Assembly: GCF_000010165.1 (NCBI RefSeq)
Contig: NC_012491.1
Span: 152,501-190,000, forward strand
DNA: 37,500 nt
Direction: 5' to 3'
DNA from: Brevibacillus brevis NBRC 100599
GTDB taxonomy: Bacteria > Bacillota > Bacilli > Brevibacillales > Brevibacillaceae
The notes under the pieces are model-generated. The model was not told the origin of the DNA and made no database searches. It saw nothing but the letters and a program-made list of their open reading frames with translations. Of this stretch, positions 7,667 through 15,132 are shown one piece after another (within the stretch, counting starts at the first letter, position 1; each line of letters begins with the position of its first letter). Position numbers and translations under genes: made by a program.

Positions 7667-8545
7667 ATGTTTCACCAAATGAGCCGCTTTGTCTCCAGGT
7701 TCCGTGATTTGGAGCAGCAGGAGTTTTCACAGTCTATTGAGGAAGAGCGGCAATGGAGGATACTTAAAGAAAAGCTTGCTTCTCCACAAATAGTTGAGCA
7801 ACTGGAGTCGTATCAGCGTAAATGTATTGCGGTTATGAGCTTGTACGCACAGGCTGGAGCTAGTTTTCTTGCAAGTAACCTAGCGTATGCATGGTCAGGA
7901 AAAGGCATTCCTGTTACCCTTTGCGAGTTGCCAAAAGTGACATCCTATTATTATTTTGCTCTTGATTTTGAACGTAGAGCTCGACAACAAGTAAGAGATT
8001 CTCCTACATCATTGCTCCTCATGCAGAATAACCATCTTCGCATCCAGATAGAATCCCCAGCACGACTTCAGCAGGAATCTTCTCAAACAGATACAGCCAA
8101 CTGGTTACTACGAATTTGTAAGGATAGTCCTATTGTGGTTATTGATGTTTCTTCCTATTGGAATGATGCTCACTCCAAACAAATTTTTGAGCATGCCGAC
8201 GAAATATGGGTAGTTTTTGATGCCGATTTGGCTAGACTTACCCGCTTGTTCCTGGCAGAGCCAGCCCCTGCTTGGTGGAAGACAGAAAGAAGAAAAATAA
8301 AAATGATAGCAAACAAATGGAATAGCCAATTGTCTCGGACAAGCATCATGAAAAAAGTAGAAGGAACGCTCTCCCTATGGGACCAGCAGCCGGGAGCTAC
8401 ACAGGTAACTAATATGATTCCGTTGATGAATGGAGAGAAAACAGCAATGGCAAGCGCCAAAGCCAATCTATTTTTGGAGATTTTCCCCGAGGAAGAAATT
8501 GAGTTTCAGTCATTGATTCATGCTTATAAAGGAAGGATGTTATGA
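7667..8545 (+). CDS. MinD/TadZ-like protein with degenerate P-loop (first of two)
   Basis: A 292-residue protein. The segment IAVMSLYAQAGASFLASNLAYAW (about 54-76; motif YAQAGASF at 60-67) aligns in position with the deviant Walker A of MinD/ParA proteins, but the signature GKGGxGKT is lost: there is no Lys. Later strands IVVIDVSSYWND and ADEIWVVFDAD match the fold's core. TadZ-type pilus localisation proteins are known to have atypical P-loops, so a scaffold role is plausible. AGGTGGG precedes ATG 7667. It overlaps the next gene by ATGA. A second similar protein is encoded two genes downstream, suggesting a duplicated or heteromeric scaffold. Confidence 0.62.
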   Translation: MFHQMSRFVSRFRDLEQQEFSQSIEEERQWRILKEKLASPQIVEQLESYQRKCIAVMSLYAQAGASFLASNLAYAWSGKGIPVTLCELPKVTSYYYFALDFERRARQQVRDSPTSLLLMQNNHLRIQIESPARLQQESSQTDTANWLLRICKDSPIVVIDVSSYWNDAHSKQIFEHADEIWVVFDADLARLTRLFLAEPAPAWWKTERRKIKMIANKWNSQLSRTSIMKKVEGTLSLWDQQPGATQVTNMIPLMNGEKTAMASAKANLFLEIFPEEEIEFQSLIHAYKGRML

Positions 8546-9330
8546 AGAAGCAAACATTACTTGTCATTTGCTTAATTTCGTTTCTGCTAGCAGGGTCGTC
8601 CTTTTATGCGGCGACTCAATATATTGACGCGATGGCTGCGGAAAAGCTGTTTGCCCCAGTTATTAAGGTAGCTGCAGGGAAAGAAATATCAGCCTTCGAG
8701 CCGATTACACAAGATGACGTGATACTCGTACAGGAAGAGGTGGATGAAATTCTCCCAGGTTCAGCGCGCGATTTAGATACTGTACTGGGGAAAAGGAGCA
8801 CGCAGACAATGTACGAAGGCGAGCAATTATTAGTGGAAAAGCTGACAGATTCGCAGCTTTTACCGGAAAAAGGGGAGGCGCGCTACGAGTTCCCCCTACT
8901 ATCCATTCATCCTTTAACGGAATTACGCAAAGGCGATCATGTGAAAATTTGGGTCAAATACAAGAGTCTTACGGAGCTGAAAGACTATCCTACACCACTG
9001 CATTTTCGAAAAACTAATGATACGGCAGATTTGTTATTTGAAAGTCAGCTTGCAAGCGTGAGGGACAGTAATGGTATTGAGATCTATACATTAAAGCCAA
9101 GCTTGTTACCATCGCCTGATCAGATGGATTCCATCTTTCATGGATCACGAGAAAAACCGTTGCAGAATGGAGAAAAACGATATCGTGACTACCGGGTACA
9201 GCCAACAGCACTACCTGCTTTTATCGGCTTTAATTTGACAGACGAGGAGTATGTGATAATAACCGAGGCAATGTCATATGGGATGCTTCAGGTAGGTCAT
9301 ATCATGGGTTCGAAGGAGCAAGCGTCATGA
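8542..9330 (+). CDS. SAF-domain protein, CpaB/RcpC-like pilus assembly component
   Basis: A 262-residue protein with an N-terminal membrane helix or signal (about 5-25) followed by a SAF domain: VIKVAAGKEISAFEPITQDD ... LPGSARDLDTVLGKRS ... MYEGEQLLVEKL (about 41-110). This order (basic leader, 'I-x-A-G-x-x-I', 'L-G-x') is the CpaB/RcpC pattern. In Gram-negatives CpaB works with the outer-membrane secretin; no secretin is present here, so it would act at the membrane-wall interface. Both ends overlap neighbours by ATGA, indicating tight coupling. The C-terminal ~130 residues show no known motif to me. Confidence 0.78.
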   Translation: MKKQTLLVICLISFLLAGSSFYAATQYIDAMAAEKLFAPVIKVAAGKEISAFEPITQDDVILVQEEVDEILPGSARDLDTVLGKRSTQTMYEGEQLLVEKLTDSQLLPEKGEARYEFPLLSIHPLTELRKGDHVKIWVKYKSLTELKDYPTPLHFRKTNDTADLLFESQLASVRDSNGIEIYTLKPSLLPSPDQMDSIFHGSREKPLQNGEKRYRDYRVQPTALPAFIGFNLTDEEYVIITEAMSYGMLQVGHIMGSKEQAS

Positions 9331-10445
9331 AAATTTTAGTTTGTTATCCGATGAAGTCACTCGCCAAGACGTATATGCCTATGTATAGTGATGTGCTGGT
9401 AGCTGAGTCGGCGGCGGAGTTTTCACGGCTGGTGCAGCTTTATATGCCAGAAGCTTCCGTGATATTTTCCGAAATGTTCAACTCTCCCGTTTGGGAATGG
9501 CTTCCGGCACTGAAAGCACAGCTCCCGCCTAACTCACCGTTAATTATTGTCCCTCTCTATCGGGATGAGAAGATGATTGAGAAGGTAGCTGAGGAGTCTG
9601 GGCTAGAGCATGTATACATTTTATCAGCGCACTTATCCCAAGAAGAAATACGTCATCAGATCAGTCTGATTCTAGGCTTCGTGCAAGAGTGTGCAGATAT
9701 CGGATCGTCAAAAGAAAAGGGGTTCGTTTACGCTTTATTGAGCTACGGTGCTTCTGGCATTACTACTTTTTGTATTAATTATCCAGTCATACTAGCGAGG
9801 CAGCATCCTGAAAAGCGAATTGTCGTACTTGATATGAATGAAGCTAAGCCAGATTTATCAAGATTCTTCAAGCTCCAACAACATCAATTATCTCTATTTC
9901 GTCCTGACTTTATTGATATACAAACAACTGCCAAGCGTAACTGGAGCAATGTCTGCAAACAGAGCGCCCACTTACCTAATCTGTATTACGCACATGCTGC
10001 CAGCAAGTGGAAGAGCTCAGAATTAAGCAATCTAATTACTGTGTTTCGCAGGCAATTTGACTATGTATACGTCGATTGGGGTTACTGCTTTCCTGAGTCT
10101 GAGACTTTACAGCGGTTGCTTCATACTGTTGACCGCAATCTTTTATTCGTGAGAGCTGATCCCTTTAGTATCGATAGTGCTAGAGAGTGGTTGTATAAAT
10201 GGAAAGAAAGAGGAGTGAAATGCGAGGTTCTGCTCAGTCATTTAGACCCTGGGCAACCCTTTCGAATTGGAGAGGATGTTTCGGTCTATGGTGTAGTACC
10301 ACGCATTTCGGAGAACAGGCTCATGCAATCACATCAGAGCAGCAGCGTATTAATAGAAGAGTTTTTCGCTCCCAAATCGTACATCAGCAGTTTGAAGGAA
10401 ATTGCTAAGGCGCAATATATGGATAGAAGTGCGGTGTTTTGCTGA
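9327..10445 (+). CDS. TadZ/CpaE-like protein with receiver-like N-domain and degenerate P-loop (second of two)
   Basis: A 372-residue protein. Residues 1-120 look like an atypical receiver domain (alternating strands and helices: MKILVCYP, ASVIFSEM, PLIIVPLY, HVYILSAH), as in CpaE/TadZ. A MinD-like domain follows: VYALLSYGASGITTFCINY contains a deviant P-loop SYGASGITT (139-147) in which the essential Lys is replaced by Ile. Later core strands are RIVVLDMNEAKPD, FDYVYVDWGYCF and RNLLFVRADP. The ATG overlaps the SAF gene stop; the stop overlaps the next ATG (TGATG). Nucleotide hydrolysis is doubtful, so a localisation or scaffold role is inferred. Confidence 0.72.
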   Translation: MKILVCYPMKSLAKTYMPMYSDVLVAESAAEFSRLVQLYMPEASVIFSEMFNSPVWEWLPALKAQLPPNSPLIIVPLYRDEKMIEKVAEESGLEHVYILSAHLSQEEIRHQISLILGFVQECADIGSSKEKGFVYALLSYGASGITTFCINYPVILARQHPEKRIVVLDMNEAKPDLSRFFKLQQHQLSLFRPDFIDIQTTAKRNWSNVCKQSAHLPNLYYAHAASKWKSSELSNLITVFRRQFDYVYVDWGYCFPESETLQRLLHTVDRNLLFVRADPFSIDSAREWLYKWKERGVKCEVLLSHLDPGQPFRIGEDVSVYGVVPRISENRLMQSHQSSSVLIEEFFAPKSYISSLKEIAKAQYMDRSAVFC

Positions 10446-11797
10446 TGCGAGGGATAGAACGGGAACAACCAGTTAAATCAGACATCCAAACCATTGAGGA
10501 CATGAAACAAGTAGCAAGAGATTATTTAAATCATTTTGGCAAAACTCGAGAAGAGAAGCTGGAAATGCAACGAATTCTCGCTTTGGCAGAGCAGGGAGAT
10601 CGTGATAGTCACAACCATATTATTCTTCGCTTACAGCATTATTTTGAGGAAGTCCTCCAACGACCAGTAACCGAACAAATTTTACCGCATGTTAACAGTT
10701 ACGAAGGTCTCACCTTTTCCACTTACGGGTGGGGCATACTCGATGCCGTCCTACATTTATCTCCGTGGGTAGAGGAAGTGCGAATTTCTGCAAACCGCAA
10801 CATTGCGTACTTGGAGCAAGGAGTCAAAAAATTTCTCTCTTACACTCCAAGCTGGAAAGAGGTTGAAACCCTCCAACAAAAGTTGACCAATACAGCGGGT
10901 CTATCTTTTAACGAGAAAAAACCTAGATTGAGCGGATACTTACATTCGCTAAAAGCAAGATTGACCATGTTTACTTTCCCTTATTCCAGAGTACCGACCA
11001 TTCTGGTTAGACGATTTACAACACCTGCTTTTTCGCTCGACCAACTCCGTACACAGCAACAGCCAGCCTTCGACGAAAGAATTCAATGGCTAATGGAACA
11101 GCAAGTGTACGGACGAAGCAATGTGCTAGTTATTGGACCGATGGCTGCTGGGAAAACCACGTTGATGATGTGTATGTTGAAGCTGAAGGACCCTCGGACA
11201 GAATATATCACGATCTTTGAAAGTGAACACGAGATGCGATTTGGTGATATTTGGCCAGGGGAAGTGATTGAACTCCAAAACGTGGAGGAAATCGGCATTG
11301 AATTAGAGCATTGCTTCAAAGACATGTACCGGTCGACAGCCAATACCATTTTGATTGGAGAAATTCGTGAGCCTATAGAAGCGTACCATTTTATAAATGC
11401 CGGAATCAGAGGGACGGACGCTACAATCGGAGCAATGCACGAACGATTTGCTCATAGAGCGTTACATGATCTGACCGATCTTGTTTATCAATACGGGGGG
11501 CGGAGTGTCGAGCTAACGCAGGAGAGGATTAGCAGGGCAGTCAATTTTGTCAATTCGCTTACATACCGCAACAATGGTCACCGTTTTATTGATGCCATTC
11601 ATACGACGGAGTGGAACTCTTCTTTTAATCGAGTTGAATCTATTCCCCTGGTAGGTCGCAACATGCAGACGGGAGCTTATGAATGGACGGGGAATCAACT
11701 GAGCCCACCTTTAGTTGAATACATGTGTTACGTCGGTAAAGCGGACATTGAAGTGTTGAAAGAGCTACGTCTTACCGATATAGGCAGGCAACTATGA
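10445..11797 (+). CDS. CpaF-type secretion ATPase (second, divergent copy)
   Basis: A 450-residue VirB11/CpaF-family ATPase. Walker A is GPMAAGKT (231-238), the Walker B-like strand is TILIGEIRE (301-309), and the following GIRGTDATIGAMHE corresponds to the His-box region. The N-domain YGWGILDAVLHLSPWVEEVRI (about 93-114) corresponds to the CpaF 'GWGPLD' block. It clearly differs from the first copy at 633-2120. ATG 10445 overlaps the previous stop as TGATG; a TTG at 10439 in frame is an alternative. No clear ribosome site is visible, so it is probably translated by coupling. It should energise the second pilus-like machine with the TadB/TadC pair that follows. Confidence 0.85.
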   Translation: MRGIEREQPVKSDIQTIEDMKQVARDYLNHFGKTREEKLEMQRILALAEQGDRDSHNHIILRLQHYFEEVLQRPVTEQILPHVNSYEGLTFSTYGWGILDAVLHLSPWVEEVRISANRNIAYLEQGVKKFLSYTPSWKEVETLQQKLTNTAGLSFNEKKPRLSGYLHSLKARLTMFTFPYSRVPTILVRRFTTPAFSLDQLRTQQQPAFDERIQWLMEQQVYGRSNVLVIGPMAAGKTTLMMCMLKLKDPRTEYITIFESEHEMRFGDIWPGEVIELQNVEEIGIELEHCFKDMYRSTANTILIGEIREPIEAYHFINAGIRGTDATIGAMHERFAHRALHDLTDLVYQYGGRSVELTQERISRAVNFVNSLTYRNNGHRFIDAIHTTEWNSSFNRVESIPLVGRNMQTGAYEWTGNQLSPPLVEYMCYVGKADIEVLKELRLTDIGRQL

Positions 11798-12693
11798 TTT
11801 ACACGTTTCTTTTCCCGGTGTTTCTATGTCTCTTCTCTGGCTTTTTGTTTCTCGGCTTACACCTGTATAAGGGATGGAGAAGCCCACGCGTATTCTTCCC
11901 GCGTACAGTTGAGGTATGGAGAGAGAAATTTTTAAGGCATTCTACTCGGCGAATGTTGTATGAACACTTTGAGCGTTGGTGTCAAATCGTGGGAGGTACA
12001 CCAGAAGGATACTTATTGCTATCCATGATTGGCGCGATAGCGGGATTCATCTCGGGTATTTTGCTAGGAAATATGGTTGTATCCTTATCGCTTTTTCTGT
12101 TATTCCTCTTGCTGCCAACACTGATTCTATACGCACGCTATATCGTACAAATGAATAAAAAAATTAGCTCATTCTGTCGCTTCGTAGAATTGTTTGCCCG
12201 TTATTATAACAGTCGCAAAAACATTGTCCTTACTTTTCGCGAAATGATAGAGGAATGCCCCAAAGAGTTACTGCCTGACCTCCTTCTGCTAAACAATAGC
12301 CTTTCGGATGGGGGAAACTCGGTTGCGGCAGTGGAGAAGTTTGCGCAGAGACTGGACCACCCGTGGGCTTTTGACTTTGCAACGTATATTTCCAGCGGTT
12401 TGGAAGGAGAAACAGAGGATATTCAATCACCACTAAATCGGTTAACGAATGAGATGTTTGTACAACAAGATGAAAAGCATGAGCGTGATAGTGAAATATA
12501 CTCCATTTGGATCAGCCTACTAATCGTCATAGCGATTTGCATTTGCTTGATCCCCTACAATCAAGGTTTGCTTCAGGATTCCTACCGTCTCTATTTCTAC
12601 ACGCCAGATGGACAAGCCATTTTAGCGATTGCGGCGACTGTGTGGACTTTTTCGATCCTATTGGCTTTTATTTGGGGAAGGAGATATCGCTAA
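11794..12693 (+). CDS. TadB-like membrane platform protein (second copy)
   Basis: A 299-residue polytopic membrane protein with helices at about 5-25, 75-110, 235-255 and 270-292, and a cytoplasmic segment (about 115-230) beginning KISSFCRFVELFARYYNS in the place of the GspF domain. The layout (two membrane blocks around one soluble domain) is that of TadB. Sequence motifs of GspF are weak, so the call leans on position directly after the CpaF-like gene, with ATGA overlap, and directly before a TadC-like gene, with TAATG overlap. It appears more diverged than the first TadB at 2132-3028. Confidence 0.68.
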   Translation: MIYTFLFPVFLCLFSGFLFLGLHLYKGWRSPRVFFPRTVEVWREKFLRHSTRRMLYEHFERWCQIVGGTPEGYLLLSMIGAIAGFISGILLGNMVVSLSLFLLFLLLPTLILYARYIVQMNKKISSFCRFVELFARYYNSRKNIVLTFREMIEECPKELLPDLLLLNNSLSDGGNSVAAVEKFAQRLDHPWAFDFATYISSGLEGETEDIQSPLNRLTNEMFVQQDEKHERDSEIYSIWISLLIVIAICICLIPYNQGLLQDSYRLYFYTPDGQAILAIAATVWTFSILLAFIWGRRYR

Positions 12694-13532
12694 TGCCAAT
12701 GCTAATCATGTATACCTACCTTGGAATAGGCGCTCTATTTGTTTTTAGTGCAGCGTTTATGATCGGGAAATATTTGTTTCACAAGCAAAAGCCAAAGCTG
12801 TTTGTTTCTGGGATGTGGTGGGAAAAGTGGGAGCAAGCACTCAAGCCTGACGAAGACGACAAATGGGAACAGTTACTTTCACGAGCAGGAAGGCCTTTTG
12901 GATGGGGGAAGCCAGAGTGGGTGTTTCTGCAATTGTTGACTGGAAGTATGGTTTGCATCCTGGTTCTTATGTGGGTCGTTGTGAGTCGAGTGGAATCATT
13001 CCCACTTCTGTCGATGTGTCTGGCATCTGCAGGTAGTTACATGCTGCCTTACATGGGCTTGAAGACGTGGGCAAATCACAGGGAGGACATGCTGAGCACA
13101 GATATCGCCAGATTTATCAATCGCTATGTGACCCTTCTAGAAAATCAGGTGCCCATTTACAATGCCATGGTCAAGGCAGCAAGACCGACTAGAAAGCTAA
13201 AAGAGTATATCCCTACTTTATCTGAGTGGAACAGAGACCCTAACGAAGCACTTGAGAGCTTTAAACGCAAAATCGGTGTCGACGACGGAATTATCCTCGT
13301 ATCAAGTATGCGTACAATTGAGACGCTGAGTGAGGGACAAGTAAGTGCAACTATGCAACGAATGGAATGGGCTGTCGATCACCGAAGAATGTTTCGTCAT
13401 CGAAAAAAGATAAAGTCTTTAGGGATTGGCTACACGGTCATTGTCTACCCGGCATTTTACATGGGTTTATTGGTAGCTATGTTTCCTTGGTATAAGCTGC
13501 TTACAGAAATACTGGATAAATATTTGACCTGA
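12693..13532 (+). CDS. TadC-like membrane platform protein (second copy)
   Basis: A 279-residue polytopic protein with a first helix at about 5-25, a helix pair at about 85-125, a soluble segment starting TDIARFINRYVTLLENQVPI (about 138-157; this matches the GspF turn 'L-x-N-Q-V-P-I-Y-N-A') and a last helix near 248-268. ATG 12693 overlaps the TadB-like stop, with GAAGGAGA 8 bases upstream. The frame is open further upstream but that part lies within the previous gene. It completes the ATPase-TadB-TadC core of the second system. The last codons are followed by a new strong ribosome site for the small-protein cassette. Confidence 0.68.
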   Translation: MPMLIMYTYLGIGALFVFSAAFMIGKYLFHKQKPKLFVSGMWWEKWEQALKPDEDDKWEQLLSRAGRPFGWGKPEWVFLQLLTGSMVCILVLMWVVVSRVESFPLLSMCLASAGSYMLPYMGLKTWANHREDMLSTDIARFINRYVTLLENQVPIYNAMVKAARPTRKLKEYIPTLSEWNRDPNEALESFKRKIGVDDGIILVSSMRTIETLSEGQVSATMQRMEWAVDHRRMFRHRKKIKSLGIGYTVIVYPAFYMGLLVAMFPWYKLLTEILDKYLT

Positions 13533-13545
13533 GGAGGAGCAACTA

Positions 13546-13692
13546 ATGACGAAGCTATTATCTATCATCATGTGCATCGTTTTCTCTTTAGGAATAATCG
13601 TTTCTAGCCTGTCTGAAATAAACACATCGGTAGTGAGGGAAGACGGACTGAGAGATCGAGCAGTTGGGTGGATCGATAAAGCCATACCCTAA
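13546..13692 (+). CDS. Small secreted or membrane protein, 48 aa
   Basis: Reading from ATG 13546 gives 48 codons and TAA at 13690. GAGGAGGAG starts 15 bases before the ATG, one of the strongest ribosome sites in the operon. The protein has two charged-to-hydrophobic features: MTK then a hydrophobic stretch LLSIIMCIVFSLGIIVSSL (4-22), followed by a polar tail with charged residues (VVREDGLRDRAVGWIDK). It could be a signal peptide or a membrane anchor. No prepilin-type Gly/Glu site is visible. It is the first of four tiny proteins in the tail of the second Tad-like operon and may be a pilus subunit or accessory. Confidence 0.6.
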   Translation: MTKLLSIIMCIVFSLGIIVSSLSEINTSVVREDGLRDRAVGWIDKAIP

Positions 13693-13726
13693 ATAAAATC
13701 ACGAATGAGAAAAGGGGAAAATTGAG

Positions 13727-13930
13727 ATGTCGAAAATGTTTTTTATATTTTTAGCATGCGTCATGGTGTTAGGAATTGGTGTTAGCAGTTACGGCAATGA
13801 ATTAAGCCCTGCGGCAAACGATTCTGCCGAGAGCATTAACCAATCCATCACATCGCTGAACTATGATACTCGAAATGAAAATATCAACTTTAGGATGCAA
13901 AACGGCACATCCTATACGTCGTCTAAATGA
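13727..13930 (+). CDS. Small secreted protein, 67 aa
   Basis: ATG 13727 has AAGGGGA about 9 bases upstream. The N-terminus MSKMFFIFLACVMVLGIGV is a clear signal-type hydrophobic segment, with a possible cut near SSYG-NE (about residue 23-24). The predicted mature part of about 44 residues is rich in Asn, Ser and Thr (ESINQSITSLNYDTRNENIN), unlike a cytoplasmic protein and reminiscent of surface-exposed or fibrous components. It lacks a type III prepilin cleavage motif. The stop overlaps the next ATG (ATGA). Function unknown; a secreted subunit of the second pilus-like system is a reasonable hypothesis. Confidence 0.62.
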   Translation: MSKMFFIFLACVMVLGIGVSSYGNELSPAANDSAESINQSITSLNYDTRNENINFRMQNGTSYTSSK

Positions 13931-14073
13931 TGCTGCACATCCACGTACTTCTCATCATTTCGATTATGGTAGGGAGCTTGTGCGCGGTGCTTTGGAATCT
14001 CCAACCAGAGGAGCAGCTTAAACAGACACAACAGGAAAGGGTGTATCGGGCAGCGACAGTCATCTTCCACTAA
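13927..14073 (+). CDS. Small membrane protein, 48 aa
   Basis: ATG 13927 (or the adjacent in-frame ATG 13930) overlaps the stop of the 67-aa gene, so translation is probably coupled; there is no separate ribosome site. The product has a hydrophobic helix (about 4-23, HIHVLLIISIMVGSLCAVLW) and a polar tail rich in Gln and Glu (PEEQLKQTQQERVYRAATV). The open frame ends at TAA 14071-14073. The size and layout match the other small proteins in this stretch. I rate it as real because of the precise ATGA overlap and the conserved pattern of hydrophobic head plus polar tail. Confidence 0.5.
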   Translation: MMLHIHVLLIISIMVGSLCAVLWNLQPEEQLKQTQQERVYRAATVIFH

Positions 14074-14097
14074 AGAAGAGCTGGCGTTTCTAAAACG

Positions 14098-14505
14098 ATG
14101 GTGAAAGCAAAAGTCTTTCTTATTTGTCTACTGGTCCTTCTATTGATCACTTCCGCACTGGGAGCTTACCACTTGTACGCAATGGAAAGGGCGATTGCCC
14201 GTGGAATCTATGCTGACTTACTGGATGATATGCAGGACATCGGGTATTTGGAGCCGACGTTAGCAGATTACTATCTTCTGAAAATGAAAGGATTGGGTTG
14301 GGAAGTGACAGTGGATACGTTTGCTGGGAGCTGGCCTCGAACCGAGGGCGAGCGAGCTCGTAAAGAGCGGCAGGAGGCGATTACCTTGTCGGTTACCATC
14401 CAGCCTTCAAAAGTGACCCAATGGCTGCACAAATTTGTGGAGGGGGATACATCCTTTTCCTTTACAGGAAGCCGTCCGTCCGAATACTTTGATCCAGGGT
14501 GGTAG
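14098..14505 (+). CDS. Pseudopilin-like membrane-anchored protein, 135 aa
   Basis: The N-terminus MVKAKVFLICLLVLLLITSALGAYHLYAMERAI gives (as landmarks) one membrane helix at about 5-25 followed by a helix of the type seen after pseudopilin anchors. The soluble part contains GLGWEVTVDTF and a beta-rich AITLSVTIQPSKV. This layout is similar to DUF4320-type proteins found beside Firmicute Tad genes, but I cannot confirm the family. No Glu at +5 or canonical cleavage Gly is visible. The ribosome site is weak, 24 bases after the previous stop; GTG 14101 is an alternative start. Likely a minor extracytoplasmic component of the second system. Confidence 0.62.
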   Translation: MVKAKVFLICLLVLLLITSALGAYHLYAMERAIARGIYADLLDDMQDIGYLEPTLADYYLLKMKGLGWEVTVDTFAGSWPRTEGERARKERQEAITLSVTIQPSKVTQWLHKFVEGDTSFSFTGSRPSEYFDPGW

Positions 14506-14508
14506 TGA

Positions 14509-14661
14509 ATGAATAAAATGATTAGCATTTTGGCTGTAATGGCGATTGTTTTGCCTTTGACGGTAGGGTTGCTTCTCACCGGTCCGCAAAATCTCTTTTC
14601 GGCATGCACGCAGTTTTTCGGTGATTTGCTCGCTGAAGTAACGCGTTTTGGTACAGGCTAA
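14509..14661 (+). CDS. Small membrane protein, 50 aa
   Basis: ATG 14509 lies 3 bases after the previous stop and the TAA at 14659-14661 overlaps the next ATG (TAATG). The product starts MNKM, then has a hydrophobic stretch ISILAVMAIVLPLTVGLLL (5-23), then a segment with an amphipathic helix (NLFSACTQFFGDLLAEVTRF). The placing between two coupled genes and the exact stop-start overlap support a real gene. A mature part of about 25 residues with one Cys would remain if the hydrophobic part were cut. Function unknown; possibly a pilin-like subunit. Confidence 0.5.
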   Translation: MNKMISILAVMAIVLPLTVGLLLTGPQNLFSACTQFFGDLLAEVTRFGTG

Positions 14662-15077
14662 TGGGGCAATTAATCGCTGTGATTCTGAACATTATGGTTA
14701 TGCTACTCGTTCCATTAGGGCTTTTACAGGTACATACGGTTGTTCAGGCCAGGAACGAATTATTGGAAGTGAGCGCAGCCGCTACGAAATATGTCAGCAA
14801 CCACGGGGGGACGAGTGAAGCCAACCTGCAACAAGAGGTTCGTGCATTGATCACTCGGGAGCTGAGGGAGAAAAAGCTTTCCATTCCAGATCAGGAGCTG
14901 TTTGTCAGTGTCACTCGCACTCGTTCACTCGATCCCGTTCTGTGGAGCCACGAAGATGAGTTTGTCGTGGAGCTGGCAATTCCATACCCCCGCTTTACCT
15001 CGTGGATTCCGATGCCAGCTGATTCCTTGCAAGTCCAAAGAATAGGTACAGTTAACATCATGGACTACGATTTGTAA
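14661..15077 (+). CDS. TadE-like pseudopilin, 138 aa
   Basis: An N-terminal membrane helix (about 4-24, AVILNIMVMLLVPLGLLQV) is followed by VVQARNELLEVSAAATKYVS, which resembles the 'R-x-A-L-x-x-A-A-x-x-G-A' helix after the anchor of TadE proteins. The rest is a mixed alpha/beta domain with VELAIPYPRFTSWI. The leader is almost absent (MGQ) and there is no Glu at +5, so classical prepilin processing is unlikely. ATG 14661 overlaps the stop of the 50-aa gene. In context it is probably a minor pilin-like component of the second machine. Confidence 0.65.
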   Translation: MGQLIAVILNIMVMLLVPLGLLQVHTVVQARNELLEVSAAATKYVSNHGGTSEANLQQEVRALITRELREKKLSIPDQELFVSVTRTRSLDPVLWSHEDEFVVELAIPYPRFTSWIPMPADSLQVQRIGTVNIMDYDL

Positions 15078-15132
15078 AAGCTCCCGTTAGGAGGCTATCG
15101 TTACGGGTATAAATATCTTATCGATTTCTACG

